In this document: positions 53,731-63,694 of the stretch, piece after piece
Layout: each line of letters opens with the position of its first letter
Position numbering within the stretch: position 1 is the stretch's first letter
DNA from: Halosimplex salinum
GTDB taxonomy: Archaea; Halobacteriota; Halobacteria; Halobacteriales; Haloarculaceae
Reading direction: 5' to 3'
Length of the DNA: 64,000 bases
Assembly (NCBI RefSeq): GCF_003730195.1
Contig: NZ_QWGG01000001.1
Span: 496,001 to 560,000 of the forward strand
The notes under the pieces: generated by a model
What the model was told of the DNA's origin: nothing
The model's database searches: none
The model's input: the letters and a program-made list of their open reading frames with translations, nothing else
Program-made: the position numbers and the translations under genes

Positions 53731-54600
53731 TCAGATCCCGCCGTCGTGCATGTCGGTCGCCTCGTCGCTGCCGACGTTGCCCTCGGCGCCGCCCTCGTTC
53801 GAGGCGTGACCCGGCGAGTGGCGGGCGGACCCGCCGGTGAAGTCCGCGTCCCCGCCGCCCCCGCCGCCGGCGAAGTTCCCGTTCTCGAAGTCCGCGGCGG
53901 TCACCGACGACGAGGGCTCGTCGTTCGCCGCGGACGGACCGGTCGGCTCCGACGGTTCGGGCGTCTTCGACGCGCGATACTGCTCGACCAGTTCGGCGCT
54001 CGTGACGACGGCCGAACGCGGAACGGGCTCGTCGCTCGGCCAGTCTCGCCAGAAGACCCGCTCGTGCTGGAGCGCCGTCCGAACCGCGTCCTCGTCGACG
54101 GTGTCCGCCCGGTCGCGGGGCGTCGGTACGCGTCGGTCGAGTTCGCGTTCGACCGTCTCCGGGTCCGCGCAGTGGTTCAATCGGACGGTCAACTCGCCCG
54201 ACCGCACGAGTTCGTAGCTCGCAGTCCCGACGCGGCGGTCACCGCCGGTGTCCCGGCGCAGGACCAGGTCCACGTCGTCGTAGTCGACGGTGGTCTCGCT
54301 GACCAGCGGCCCGAACGGACCGTCGCCGGCGACCGCGAGTCGGTCACGGCCGAACCGGACGCTCGTCCCGGCCGCGCGGGTCGCCGCGAGCGCGAGGACG
54401 CCACTGGCTGCGACGACCGCGGTGACACCGACGAGTACCGCCAGCGACGGCGCCCCGACCCCGTACTGCGCCAGCAGCGACCGGAGCAACACGCCGACTG
54501 CGACGCCGACCAGTGCCGCGACGCCACCGCGGCGGAGCGCGGACGCGACCGCTCCGGTCGGCGACGCCTCGATTCGCGTCTCCGGCGAGTGACTGGACAT
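53731..54600 (-). CDS. membrane-anchored protein of unknown function
   Basis: This 289-residue protein has two membrane helices near the N-terminus (about 27-48 and 53-75), then a soluble alpha/beta domain (VRFGRDRLAVAGDGPFGPLV, VDLVLRRDTGGD) that looks like a PH-type membrane-associated module, and a Gly/Asp/Ser-rich disordered tail with GGGGGGDADF. I do not recognise a family. The start ATG at 54600 follows a rich AAAC stretch. It converges with the MBL gene. Confidence 0.65.
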   Translation of the reverse strand: MSSHSPETRIEASPTGAVASALRRGGVAALVGVAVGVLLRSLLAQYGVGAPSLAVLVGVTAVVAASGVLALAATRAAGTSVRFGRDRLAVAGDGPFGPLVSETTVDYDDVDLVLRRDTGGDRRVGTASYELVRSGELTVRLNHCADPETVERELDRRVPTPRDRADTVDEDAVRTALQHERVFWRDWPSDEPVPRSAVVTSAELVEQYRASKTPEPSEPTGPSAANDEPSSSVTAADFENGNFAGGGGGGDADFTGGSARHSPGHASNEGGAEGNVGSDEATDMHDGGI

Positions 54601-54687
54601 GCGACGTGAACTTCTCTCGAAGAAACAAAAATGTCCCGGCGCCAGTGCGTCGGCCGGCCGGGAGGCGGTGTGATCGAACCCCGCCGC

Positions 54688-55035
54688 TTACTGCTCGTCG
54701 GCGTTCGCCCCGACTTCCGCGGTCAGTTCCTCGGCGACGGTGTCGGCGTCGAACAGCGCGGGGTCCATCCCGAGGACCTGCTGGCCGCTGACGAACTCCG
54801 GGAGGGAGTCGTCCGTGTAGGAGACGATGCGCACGTCGTCGTTGAGGTCCTTCGCGACGACAATAGAGGTCGCCTGCCCGACGTCGGTCAGGACGAACAC
54901 GTCAGCGTCGTGGATGCCCGCCTCTTCGAGCGCGGGTCGGTTCGCGACGCCGTCGACGACGGACACCGTCGCCCCTCGCTCGCGCAACTCGTCGGCCAGC
55001 CCTTCGGTATCACTCCCCGCGAAAACTGCGTTCAT
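54688..55035 (-). CDS. DUF7126 family small Rossmann-like protein
   Basis: This 115-residue protein starts MNAVFAGSDTEGLADELR and has a TrkA-N-like alternation (SVVDGVANRPALEEAGI, DVFVLTDVGQATSIVVAKD) that recalls the NAD-binding half of KTN/RCK domains. Family DUF7126 is recalled and is often encoded next to guaA in haloarchaea, as here, 74 bases after it. The in-frame start at 55071 adds a Gly/His head and is less likely. Function is unknown; a nucleotide-sensing role is possible. Confidence 0.75.
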   Translation of the reverse strand: MNAVFAGSDTEGLADELRERGATVSVVDGVANRPALEEAGIHDADVFVLTDVGQATSIVVAKDLNDDVRIVSYTDDSLPEFVSGQQVLGMDPALFDADTVAEELTAEVGANADEQ

Positions 55036-55108
55036 ACCCCCACCGACGACACCCGGGGGCTTGTGTCTCACGTTTCGCTCGTCGGAAAAATCGGGTCGCC
55101 TGCGGAGT

Positions 55109-56026
55109 CTACTCGTACTCGATCGTCGCCGGCGGCTTGTGGGTCACGTCGTACAGCACGCGCGAGACGTTCTCGTTCTCGCCGGTGATCCGCGACTGGA
55201 TGCGCTGGAGCGTGTCCCAGTCGACGTCCTGCGCGCGGGCGGTCATGCCGTCGCGGCTCTCGACGGAGCGGACTGCGACGACCCAGCCGTGGACGCGGTT
55301 GTCGCCCTTGACGCCCGTCGCTTTGCCGAGTACCGCGGCGAGAGCCTGCCACGGGTCGTGGTCCTCGAGTTCCTCCTCGACGACGTGGTTGGCCTCGCGG
55401 GCGACTTCGAGTTTCTCCTCGGTGACTTCGCCGATGATGCGAACGGCGAGACCGGGACCCGGGAACGGCATCCGCTCTGAGATGATCTCCTCCAGGTCGA
55501 GTTCGCGAGCGACCTCGCGCACCTCGTCCTTGTAGAGGTCGCGCATCGGCTCGACGATGCCCTCGAAGTCGATGCGTTCGGGCAGGCCGCCGACGTTGTG
55601 GTGGGACTTGATCGTCCCCTCGCTCTCGATGCGGTCGGGGTAGATGGTCCCCTGGACGAGGTAGTCCGCCTCGACATCGCGGGCGACCTCCTCGAACTCC
55701 CGGATGAACTGCTCGCCGATGATGTGGCGCTTCTCCTCGGGGTCGGTGACGCCGGAGAGCGCGTCGACGAAGCGGTCCTGTGCTTCGATGATCCGCAGGG
55801 AGTCCATGTAGTCGAACGTCTCGCGGATCTGGTCGGTCTCGCCCTTGCGCATGAGCCCGGTGTCGACGTAGACGGCGGTGAGCTGGTCGCCGATGGCCTC
55901 GTAGGCCAGCGCCGCGGCGGTCGAGGAGTCGACGCCGCCGGAGAGACCGATGACGGCGTTGGCGTCGCCGACGGCGTCGGCGATCTCCTCGATCTTCTCG
56001 TCGATGAACGAGTCGACGTCGACCAT
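55109..56026 (-). CDS. guaA: GMP synthase, ATP-PPase subunit (split GuaA)
   Basis: This 305-residue protein has only the ATP-pyrophosphatase half of GMP synthase: the P-loop [27 protein letters not shown] and a C-terminal dimer domain with [11 protein letters not shown]. In archaea the glutaminase half (guaAa) is a separate gene, not in this window. It makes GMP from XMP. Upstream is a 21-codon ORF whose stop overlaps the guaA start (TGATG), and GGAGGTG lies six bases before that ATG, a rare true Shine-Dalgarno site for this genome. Confidence 0.95.
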   Translation of the reverse strand: MVDVDSFIDEKIEEIADAVGDANAVIGLSGGVDSSTAAALAYEAIGDQLTAVYVDTGLMRKGETDQIRETFDYMDSLRIIEAQDRFVDALSGVTDPEEKRHIIGEQFIREFEEVARDVEADYLVQGTIYPDRIESEGTIKSHHNVGGLPERIDFEGIVEPMRDLYKDEVREVARELDLEEIISERMPFPGPGLAVRIIGEVTEEKLEVAREANHVVEEELEDHDPWQALAAVLGKATGVKGDNRVHGWVVAVRSVESRDGMTARAQDVDWDTLQRIQSRITGENENVSRVLYDVTHKPPATIEYE

Positions 56027-56091
56027 CAGGCGACACCTCCGACCGGACGACCGGCGCGACCGCGAGAAGCGAGTCGGTGAACTGTCTGCAT
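56026..56091 (-). CDS. 21-residue leader ORF before guaA
   Basis: ATG at 56089-56091 opens 21 codons rich in Arg, Gly and Val, ending in a TGA that overlaps the guaA ATG by one base. GTTTTAG lies about 25 bases before this ATG, so a leaderless mRNA should start on the leader ORF itself. Guanine-nucleotide supply is a strong candidate for coupled control; no peptide function is inferred. Confidence 0.5.
   Translation of the reverse strand: MQTVHRLASRGRAGRPVGGVA
56034..56040 (-). promoter_or_regulatory. Shine-Dalgarno site for guaA
   Basis: GGAGGTG lies seven bases before the guaA ATG, inside the leader ORF. Most genes in this window lack such a site because their mRNAs start at the ATG, so here it decides the internal start. 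Confidence 0.7.
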
Positions 56092-56237
56092 ACAACTGCT
56101 CGAACTGCGGCGGCTAAAACGGTTGTGAACTCCGGGCTGCCGGCGGCGCGCGTCGCTGATGGACCAGGGATCGGACGGCGAGGCCGTCACTACACGAGCG
56201 GTCAGGAACGAACCCGAAAATCACCGCGGCGGAGTCG

Positions 56238-57890
56238 TCAGGCCCTGATCTCTTCGTCGCGCGCCTCCTCCTGCAGGTCCAGCGCGGCGCCGAGCAGGCC
56301 GACGAACGGCGGGCTGGCGCGGCCGGGTCGCGAGCGGAACTCGGGGTGGAACTGCGTCCCGAAGAAGTAGGGGTGGTCGGCGAGTTCGAGGATCTCCATC
56401 CGGCGGCCGGACTTGCCCGAGAAGCGCAGGCCCGCCGATTCGAGGTCGTCGATGTACTCGGGGTTGACCTCGTAGCGATGGCGGTGGCGCTCGGTACAGG
56501 TGGTGTCCCCGTAGACCCGGTGAGCGAGGCTGTCCTCCTCGATGTCGGTGTCGTGCGCGCCGAGACGCATCGTCCCGCCCATGTCGTCGACGCCCTGCTG
56601 TTCGGGCAGGATGTCGATGACCGGGTGGGGCGTCTCCTCGTCGAGTTCCGCGGAGTGAGCGCCCTCGAGTCCGAGGACGTTCCGGGCGTACTCGACGACT
56701 GCGAGCTGGAAGCCGAGACAGAGGCCGAGGTAGGGGACGCCGTTCTCGCGGGCGTAGCGGATGGCCTCCATCTTGCCCTCGGTGCCTCGCGAGCCGAAGC
56801 CGCCGGGGACGACGACGGCGTCCATGCCGTCGAGCTGGCCGTCGTGGCCGTCCGCGAGCTCTTCGGCGTGGATCCACTCGGTGTTCACGTTCACGTTGTG
56901 GGCGAGGCCGGCGTGTTTCAGCGACTCGTAGATAGAGAGGTAGGCGTCCTCGAGCCCGTACTTCCCGACGAGCGCCACGTCGACGGAGCCGGACTGTTCC
57001 TGGGTGACGAGGTCGCGCCACTCGTTGTGGCGCTCGCTCTTCGGCAGGGCGCGGTCGGAGAGGTCGAGTCGGTCCATGACGTACTCGTCGAGGCCCTCGT
57101 CCTCGACGACGAGCGGGACCTGGTAGATGTCGGGCACGTCGGGGTTCGAGAAGACGGCGTCGGTCGGCACGTCGCAGAACAGCGCGATCTTCTCCTTCGT
57201 CTTGGGGTCCAGCGGGTCGTCGGCGCGGCCGACGAGCACGTCGGGCTGGAGCCCGATCGAGCGCAGTTCCTTCACGCTGTGCTGGGTCGGCTTCGTCTTC
57301 TGTTCGCCGTTCTTCGAGTAGGGGACGAGCGTGACGTGGACGAAGAGGATGTCGTCCTCGTCCTCCTCGTGGGCGAACTGGCGGAGCGCTTCGAGGTAGG
57401 GCATCCCCTCGATGTCCCCCACCGTGCCCCCGACCTCGATGAGGCACACGTCGCTGCCCTCCGCGACCTCGCGGATGCGGCGCTTGATGTCGTTGGTGAC
57501 GTGGGGGATGACCTGGACGGTCTTCCCGAGGTAGTCGCCCGAGCGCTCTTTCTCGATGACGGACTGGTACACCTTGCCCGTGGTCACGTTGTGCTTCGAG
57601 GTCATGTCGATGTCGAGGAACCGCTCGTAGTTCCCCAGGTCGAGGTCGACCTCGCCGCCGTCTTTGAGGACGTACACTTCCCCGTGCTGGAAGGGGTTCA
57701 TCGTCCCCGCGTCGACGTTCAGATACGGGTCGACCTTGACCGCGGTCACGTCGAACCCGGCGTTCGAGAGGAGTCGGCCTGTACTCGCGGCCGTGATGCC
57801 CTTGCCCAGCCCGGACATGACGCCCCCGGTGACGAAAACGAACTTGTTCCCCAGAGTTTCGTCGTACTCTGTCTCTGGCTCCGTCGGCAT
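56238..57890 (-). CDS. pyrG: CTP synthase
   Basis: This 550-residue protein has the N-terminal amidoligase domain ([20 protein letters not shown]) and the C-terminal glutaminase with Cys391 in [10 protein letters not shown] and FHPEF near the end. It makes CTP from UTP, glutamine and ATP. The ATG at 57890 has GGTTTTGGG about 28 bases upstream, and GGGCGG/CCGCCC (57900-57914) forms a short palindrome between that box and the start. The frame is open further upstream, but this start fits the family. guaA follows downstream after a 211-base gap with its own promoter. Confidence 0.96.
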   Translation of the reverse strand: MPTEPETEYDETLGNKFVFVTGGVMSGLGKGITAASTGRLLSNAGFDVTAVKVDPYLNVDAGTMNPFQHGEVYVLKDGGEVDLDLGNYERFLDIDMTSKHNVTTGKVYQSVIEKERSGDYLGKTVQVIPHVTNDIKRRIREVAEGSDVCLIEVGGTVGDIEGMPYLEALRQFAHEEDEDDILFVHVTLVPYSKNGEQKTKPTQHSVKELRSIGLQPDVLVGRADDPLDPKTKEKIALFCDVPTDAVFSNPDVPDIYQVPLVVEDEGLDEYVMDRLDLSDRALPKSERHNEWRDLVTQEQSGSVDVALVGKYGLEDAYLSIYESLKHAGLAHNVNVNTEWIHAEELADGHDGQLDGMDAVVVPGGFGSRGTEGKMEAIRYARENGVPYLGLCLGFQLAVVEYARNVLGLEGAHSAELDEETPHPVIDILPEQQGVDDMGGTMRLGAHDTDIEEDSLAHRVYGDTTCTERHRHRYEVNPEYIDDLESAGLRFSGKSGRRMEILELADHPYFFGTQFHPEFRSRPGRASPPFVGLLGAALDLQEEARDEEIRA

Positions 57891-58014
57891 ACCGACCGTG
57901 GGCGGTGCCCGCCCAAAACCGTTTCGGGAGCCACTGCAAACCCGGTGGTCTGTCAACGTTTGACGGCCTCGGCCGACGATATCGTGACCTTCGATCACTC
58001 GGCGGGAATCGCGC

Positions 58015-58608
58015 TCAGACGCGGGCCGCGAGAAACTCCGAGACGGCGGCCGCCACGTCGTCCGATTGCCCGACGAAGTGGTGGTCGGCCGCCATCGCCG
58101 CGACCTCGAACCCGCGCTCGGTCGCGCGGTCGACGACCGGCTGCCAGTCGACGGTGTCGTCGCGCTCGCCGTAGACGACCTGCCCGGGACACGCGACGGC
58201 GTCGATAGCCGCGACGGCGTCGAGGTCGTCGCCGATGCGCGCCGCGGGAGCCAGCGCGGAGACGGCGGCGAGGTCGGGCGCGTCGGCCGCCGCGACGAGC
58301 GCGAGACAGCCGCCGAAGCTGTAGCCGAACAGGCCGACCGACTCGTAGCGCTCGCGCGCCCAGTCGAGCGCGTTCGCGACGTCCCGAAGCTCTCCCGTCC
58401 CCTCGTCCCACGGGCCGTAGTCGAAGCGGAGATAGGCGACGCCGCGCTCGACCAGCGCGTCGCCGACAGCGGTCAGCCGCGGATTCGAACGGGAGCCGCC
58501 CATCTGCGGATGGGGCGGGCACGCGACGACGCAGCTATCGGTCGCCTCGGGCGCGTCGAGCGACCCGCGCACGTCTCGAGCGCCGGGGACCACGACTGCT
58601 TCGCTCAC
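58015..58608 (-). CDS. alpha/beta hydrolase (dienelactone-hydrolase-like small type)
   Basis: This 197-residue protein has the nucleophile elbow [12 protein letters not shown], with a Ser nucleophile, an oxyanion wording [18 protein letters not shown], the acid [12 protein letters not shown], and the His in [11 protein letters not shown]. It hydrolyses an ester. A GTG at 58608 is chosen as the start, since [18 protein letters not shown] is a sensible beginning, and AGGTTGAGG lies about 30 bases upstream; an ATG at 58719 gives a Pro/Arg-rich head overlapping the pspA promoter. Divergent from pspA. Confidence 0.82.
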   Translation of the reverse strand: MSEAVVVPGARDVRGSLDAPEATDSCVVACPPHPQMGGSRSNPRLTAVGDALVERGVAYLRFDYGPWDEGTGELRDVANALDWARERYESVGLFGYSFGGCLALVAAADAPDLAAVSALAPAARIGDDLDAVAAIDAVACPGQVVYGERDDTVDWQPVVDRATERGFEVAAMAADHHFVGQSDDVAAAVSEFLAARV

Positions 58609-58728
58609 GACACGACGAACGCCGCGCCGGCCCCTCAACCTGTCGACGGGCGATACCAGTCCGGGTGTAGCGGTCGGGGACTCGTCATTCACTGAACGTT
58701 TTAAGGGCTCGGGCCCCAAGCGGGGGAT

Positions 58729-59637
58729 ATGGGAATACTCTCGCGGACATCCTACGTCATCCGCTCGAAGATCAACGCCGTCCTGAATCGGGCCGAGGAC
58801 CCCTCCGAGACGCTCGATTACTCCTACGAGCAGCTGCGTGACCAGCTACAGGACGTCAAACAGGGGATAGCCGACCTCACGACGCAGAAGAAGCGCCTGG
58901 AGATCCAGAAGCGACGACTCGAGGAGAACGTCGAGAAACACAACGAGCAGGCGCGCGAGGCCGTTCGACAGGACCGCGACGACCTCGCGAAGAAGGCCCT
59001 CGAGAAGAAGAAACAGAAGATGAACCAGATCGAGGGGCTCGAGACCCAGATCGCCGAACTGCAGGGCCAGCAGGACAAGCTCGTCGAGCAGAAGAACAAG
59101 CTCCAGAGCCGCATCGAGGAGTTCCGCACCAAGAAGGAGACGATGAAGGCCCGCTACGAGGCGGCCGAGGCCAGCACCAAGGTCTCCGAAGCGATGACGG
59201 GCGCCGGCGACGAGTTCGAGGACGTGGGTCGGGCCATCGAGCGCGCCGAGGAGCGCACCGAGGACATGGAGGCGCGTTCGCAGGCGATGGACGAACTCCA
59301 GGAGACCGGCGCGTTCGACGACGTGCTCTCCGACAAGGACCAGATCGACCGCGAACTCGAACAGCTCAGCACGGACAGCTCCGTCGACGCCGAACTCGAC
59401 ACCCTCAAAGGCGAGATGGGCAAGAGCACGAGTTCGAGCGAGACGGAGAGCGAGCGCGAAGCGGCCGACACCGGTGGCTCGGACAGCGGCGGGAGCGGCG
59501 ACGTCGAGAGCGAGTCGGCCGACGTGGACGTGGACGCGCCCGACGTGGACGCCAACGGCGAGGGCGGCGAGGAGGTGTCCGTCGACGAGTCGGAGGTCGA
59601 GGCGGAACTCGAAGAGCTGAAAGAGGACGAACAGTAG
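58729..59637 (+). CDS. pspA: PspA/IM30 family membrane-stress protein
   Basis: This 302-residue protein is PspA-like over its first 200 residues: MGILSRTSYVIRSKINAVL, then long coiled-coil helices (LEIQKRRLEENVEKHNEQ) and a C-terminal acidic tail of about 80 residues with Ser/Asp/Glu/Gly repeats. PspA/ESCRT-III type proteins coat and repair the membrane. GAACGTTTTAAGG lies about 28 bases before the ATG. No phage-shock regulators are nearby. It converges with the SLC13 gene. Confidence 0.92.
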   Translation: MGILSRTSYVIRSKINAVLNRAEDPSETLDYSYEQLRDQLQDVKQGIADLTTQKKRLEIQKRRLEENVEKHNEQAREAVRQDRDDLAKKALEKKKQKMNQIEGLETQIAELQGQQDKLVEQKNKLQSRIEEFRTKKETMKARYEAAEASTKVSEAMTGAGDEFEDVGRAIERAEERTEDMEARSQAMDELQETGAFDDVLSDKDQIDRELEQLSTDSSVDAELDTLKGEMGKSTSSSETESEREAADTGGSDSGGSGDVESESADVDVDAPDVDANGEGGEEVSVDESEVEAELEELKEDEQ

Positions 59638-59683
59638 CGCGGCCGGAAGGGAGACGGCGGCGCCCCGCTCGTTCACTCTGTTC

Positions 59684-61711
59684 TCAGGGCGGCCACATCG
59701 CTGCGATACCCAGCGTCGTGACGACGGCCAGGATCACCTGAAGCGGCGCCCCGACCCTCGCGTAGTCAGTGAACTTGTAGCCGCCGGGCCCGTAGACCAT
59801 GAGGTTCGTCTGGTAGCCGATGGGGGTCACGAAGGCGTTCGCCGCGGCGAACGTGACGGCGATCAGGAAGGGGAACCCGTTGAGTCCGAGTTCCTGGGCG
59901 CTGGTGACCGCGACCGGTATCAGCAGGACGACGGTCGCGACGGGCGTGATGATCGCGGCGACGACCGCGGTGAGCAGGTAGACGAGACCCAGCAGGACGA
60001 GCGCGGGGAGCGTCTCGCCGGCGCCGACGAGGAGCGCGGCGAGGGCGTCGGCGCCGCCGGTCGCTCGCATCGCGACGCCCAGCGGCAGGAGCCCCGCGAG
60101 CAGGAAGACGACGCTCCAGTTGACCGCGTCGTAGGCCTGGTTCGCGGTTATCGTCCCGGTGGCGACGAGCGCGACCACCCCTCCCAGCGCGCCGATGGTG
60201 ATCGGGACGAGGTCGGTCGCCGCGAGCGTGACGACGGTCGCGAGCACGCCGATAGCGACGGGAGCGCGGGCGTCGAGGCCCGGACCGGTCGGCTCGTCGT
60301 CGGACCCTCCGGTCTCGACCGGGGCGAGCGACTCGTCGTCGCCGTCGGTCGGCTGGACGCGCTCGGTGACGACGACGTAGTCGGCTTCCTCGAAGTAGTC
60401 GGCCGAGGCGACCGTCGTCTGGAGCAAGAGCGCGTCGCCGCGTTCGAGTTCGAGTCCGTCGAGCCCCTCGCGTCTGAGGTCGTCCCCGCGCCGGAGCGCG
60501 AGGACGGTCGTGTCGAATCGCTCGCGTAACTGCAGGTCGCCCACCGTTCTGCCGGCGATTCGCGACCCGGGGTGGACGACTGCCTCGACGAGCGTCGCGT
60601 CGTGGGGCGCGGCGGCGAGTCGGTCTTCGGTCACGGCCTCTCTGGACCGCTGAGACAGCCCGTAGCGGTCGGCGAAGCCGTTGACGTCCTGGAGGCTCCC
60701 CCGGACGGTGAGGAGGTCGCCCGCGGCCAGTTCCCTGTCCGTCCCGCTCGCCACGTACGCCTCGCCGTCGCGCTCGATCTGGAGCACGTCCACGTCGTGG
60801 TCCGGGGGTTCGTCGACCGCTCCGGCCGCCTCGCCCTCGTCCGGCCCGGCGGCCGGTTCGTCGAGTGTGTCGGGGCCGTCGGAGCCGTCGGCTGTGTCGG
60901 GGCTGTCGGGTGTGTCGGGGCTGTCGGACCCGTCGGAGCCGTCGAGTTCGGCCGGCGCCCCGTCGTCGACCGCGTCGGCGACGGTGCGGCCCACGAGCGG
61001 GGAGTCGTCGCGGACGACCAGCACGCTCAGATGGCGCTCGAGGTCGTACTCGTCGGTGAAGTCGGCGCCGGCGGGGACGCGCTCGGGGACCAGCCATCGA
61101 CCGACGGTCATCAGATACGCCAGCCCGACGACGAGGACCACGAACCCGACGGGGGTGATCTCGAACATGGAGATGGGGTGGTCGAGGAGCGTCCGCGAGA
61201 GGTCGCTCGCGAGGAGCGTGGTCGACGTGCCGATGAGCGTGAGCGTGCCGCCGAGCATCGCCGCGAACGACAGCGGCATCAGGAGCTTCGACGGGGAAAT
61301 CCCCGCCCGTTCGGAGAGACCGGTGATCATCGGGATGAACACCGCGACGACCGGCGTGTTGTTCACGACGCCCGCGGAGAGGCCGGTCACGCCGACTGTG
61401 GCCCCGAGCAGCCGCGTCTCGTCGCCGCCGGTCACCTCTTCGAGGACGGCGCCGAGGTAGTCGACGACGCCGGTGTGTTCGATGCCGGCGCTCAGGATGT
61501 ACATCGCGAGGATGGTCACGGTCGCCCGGCTGGCGAACCCCTGTATCGCGTCGCCCGCCGTGACGCCGGTGTACGGTTCGAGGACGGCGAGCGCGACGAG
61601 GACGCCGATGGCGGTGATGTCGGGCGGCAACCACTCGCTGACGAACAGCGCGAGCGCGACGGCGATCAGCGCGAAGACGACGACCGCACCCGTCGACAGC
61701 CCGAATAGCAT
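59684..61711 (-). CDS. SLC13-type permease with TrkA-C domains
   Basis: This 675-residue protein has an N-terminal membrane half (about 1-210, with ILSAGIEHTGVVDYLG and NNTPVVAVFIPM), two TrkA-C-like domains (about 205-420) split by a disordered PD/SD repeat (DSPDTPDSPDTADGSDGP), and a C-terminal membrane half with ITPVATVVLLIPVA and TPIGYQTNLMVYGPGGYKFTDY. This matches the SLC13/CitM-like sodium:anion or sulfate permease group. The ATG at 61711 has TTTTATATCGG about 26 bases upstream. Divergent from thrS. Substrate probably an anion; uncertain. Confidence 0.9.
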   Translation of the reverse strand: MLFGLSTGAVVVFALIAVALALFVSEWLPPDITAIGVLVALAVLEPYTGVTAGDAIQGFASRATVTILAMYILSAGIEHTGVVDYLGAVLEEVTGGDETRLLGATVGVTGLSAGVVNNTPVVAVFIPMITGLSERAGISPSKLLMPLSFAAMLGGTLTLIGTSTTLLASDLSRTLLDHPISMFEITPVGFVVLVVGLAYLMTVGRWLVPERVPAGADFTDEYDLERHLSVLVVRDDSPLVGRTVADAVDDGAPAELDGSDGSDSPDTPDSPDTADGSDGPDTLDEPAAGPDEGEAAGAVDEPPDHDVDVLQIERDGEAYVASGTDRELAAGDLLTVRGSLQDVNGFADRYGLSQRSREAVTEDRLAAAPHDATLVEAVVHPGSRIAGRTVGDLQLRERFDTTVLALRRGDDLRREGLDGLELERGDALLLQTTVASADYFEEADYVVVTERVQPTDGDDESLAPVETGGSDDEPTGPGLDARAPVAIGVLATVVTLAATDLVPITIGALGGVVALVATGTITANQAYDAVNWSVVFLLAGLLPLGVAMRATGGADALAALLVGAGETLPALVLLGLVYLLTAVVAAIITPVATVVLLIPVAVTSAQELGLNGFPFLIAVTFAAANAFVTPIGYQTNLMVYGPGGYKFTDYARVGAPLQVILAVVTTLGIAAMWPP

Positions 61712-61834
61712 ACCGGCGAAGGCTCGCCCGCCGATATAAAACGACGGGTCTGTGTTCGCCGCCGGGCGCCCGGTTTCGCCCCCTCGGCCTGGACCCGGCG
61801 GCACACTTTTGCTCGCGCGTCGACACCTCCGAGT

Positions 61835-63694
61835 ATGCGACTCCTGTTCATCCACTCGGACCACCTGGAGTTCGAGGCGCGCGAACAGGCCGGCCCGGAC
61901 GACCTCGCCGAGCAGGAGGGCGTGCCGATGGACGGCCGCATGGAGGAGTGCGTGACCGCGTTTATCAGCGTGGAATCCGACGACGAGACGGACCTCGACG
62001 GCGTCGTCGCGAACGCGACGGACGAACTCCGGGACGTGACAGGACAACTCAACACGAACCGAGTGGTGCTGTACCCCTACGCCCACCTCAGCGAGGACCT
62101 CGCGAACCCGGACGCCGCGAAGACGGTCATGCGGAACCTCGAGAGCGAACTCGAGGCCGACGGCTTCGAGATACTCCGGGCGCCCTTCGGCTGGTACAAG
62201 TCCTTCGAGGTGTCCTGCAAGGGCCACCCGCTCTCGGAGCTCTCGCGGCACGTCTCCGCCCACCGCGACGAGGAGGCGAGCGGTGAGGCGGGAGCGGGCG
62301 AACCCGACCGCGAACCCAGCGAGTGGCTGATCATGTTCCCCGACGGCTCGACCGAGGACGCGGTCGCCGCGAAGGAGGCGGTGAGCGACGATATGCGGGC
62401 GTTCGTCGAGGACGAGGTCGAGGACGTGGTCGCCTCGCCGGGCGAAGAACCGCCCCACGTCGAACTCATGCAGGAGAAGTCCCTCGTCGGTTACGACGAC
62501 CTCTCCGACGTGGGCAACCTGCGCTGGTACCCGCGTGGGAAACTCGTCCGCGACTCCCTGATGGAGTACGTGAACGACCTCGTCGTCGACTACGGCGGGA
62601 TGCCCGTCGAGACGCCGATCATGTACGATCTGGGCGCCCGGCCGATCGACGAACACGCCGGGAAGTTCGGCGAGCGCCAGTACCGCTTCGAGTCGGGCGA
62701 CCGCCGGATGATGCTGCGCTTCGCCGCCTGTTTCGGCCAGTTCTCGATCATGCGGGACATGCACATCGCCGCGAGCGACCTCCCGCTCCGGATCTACGAG
62801 ATGTCGACCTACTCCTTCCGCCGCGAGCAGAAGGGGGAGGTCACGGGGCTGAAGCGACTGCGCTCGTTCACGATGCCGGACATGCACACCGCGACGGCGG
62901 ACATGGACGGCGCTCGCGACGAACTGATGCAGCAGGCGAAGCTCTCGCTACGGACCAGCGACGACCTCGGACTCGACTACCAGCCTGCGCTGCGAATGAC
63001 TCGCGAGTTCTACGAGGACAACGAGGCGTGGGTCGCCGAGGTTGTCGCCGAACTCGACAAGCCGGCGCTGGTCGAGATCATCCCGGAGCGACACCACTAC
63101 TGGTCGGCGAAGATCGACTTCGCGGCCATCGACGGGCTGGGGCGCCCGATCGAGAACCCGACCGTCCAGATCGACGTCGAGAGCGCCGAACGGTTCGACA
63201 TCACCTACACCGACGAGGAGGGGAGCCACCACCCGCCGATCCTCCACTACTCGCCGTCGGGCGGGATCGAGCGGGTCGTCGCCGCGCTGCTGGAGGAGAC
63301 GGCGACGATGGACACGCCGCGGTTCCCGACGTGGCTCTCGCCGACGCAGGTGCGGCTGATCCCCGTCGGCGAGGAACACGTCGAGTACTGCGACGAACTC
63401 GTCGACGACTTCGCCGCGGCCGACGTGCGCGCGGACGTCGACGACCGCTCCGAGACCGTCGGCAAGCGGATCGCTCGTGCCGAGACCGACTGGGTCCCCT
63501 ACTACGCCGTCGTCGGCGACCGCGAACTGGACAGCGGGACGCTCGGCGTCAACGTGCGCGCCGAGGACGAAGAGGTCGACATGACCCCCGCGGACCTCCG
63601 CGAGCACGTCCGCGAAGAGACGGAGGGACTCCCCCGAAAACGGCGCTACCTCCCGAAGCACGTCGGGGACCACCCGAGTTTCACCGGGCGGTGA
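61835..63694 (+). CDS. thrS: threonyl-tRNA synthetase, archaeal type
   Basis: This 619-residue protein starts with the archaeal DTD-like editing domain (MRLLFIHSDHLEFEARE, residues 1-150, with APFGWYKSFEVSCKGHPLSE) instead of the bacterial TGS-N2 editing domain. Then come the class II core (RFAACFGQFSIMRDMH; motif 2 as RREQKGEVTGLKRLRSFTMPD) and an anticodon-binding domain near the end (VRLIPVGEEHVEYCDEL). It charges tRNA-Thr. It abuts the converging gene at 63695 with no base between stops. Confidence 0.95.
   Translation: MRLLFIHSDHLEFEAREQAGPDDLAEQEGVPMDGRMEECVTAFISVESDDETDLDGVVANATDELRDVTGQLNTNRVVLYPYAHLSEDLANPDAAKTVMRNLESELEADGFEILRAPFGWYKSFEVSCKGHPLSELSRHVSAHRDEEASGEAGAGEPDREPSEWLIMFPDGSTEDAVAAKEAVSDDMRAFVEDEVEDVVASPGEEPPHVELMQEKSLVGYDDLSDVGNLRWYPRGKLVRDSLMEYVNDLVVDYGGMPVETPIMYDLGARPIDEHAGKFGERQYRFESGDRRMMLRFAACFGQFSIMRDMHIAASDLPLRIYEMSTYSFRREQKGEVTGLKRLRSFTMPDMHTATADMDGARDELMQQAKLSLRTSDDLGLDYQPALRMTREFYEDNEAWVAEVVAELDKPALVEIIPERHHYWSAKIDFAAIDGLGRPIENPTVQIDVESAERFDITYTDEEGSHHPPILHYSPSGGIERVVAALLEETATMDTPRFPTWLSPTQVRLIPVGEEHVEYCDELVDDFAAADVRADVDDRSETVGKRIARAETDWVPYYAVVGDRELDSGTLGVNVRAEDEEVDMTPADLREHVREETEGLPRKRRYLPKHVGDHPSFTGR

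Noticed and set aside
58490-58515. TTCGAA-type box resembling a tRNA T-arm
   Set aside because: The bases encode the alpha/beta hydrolase segment around RSNPRL and no acceptor or anticodon stem can be paired.
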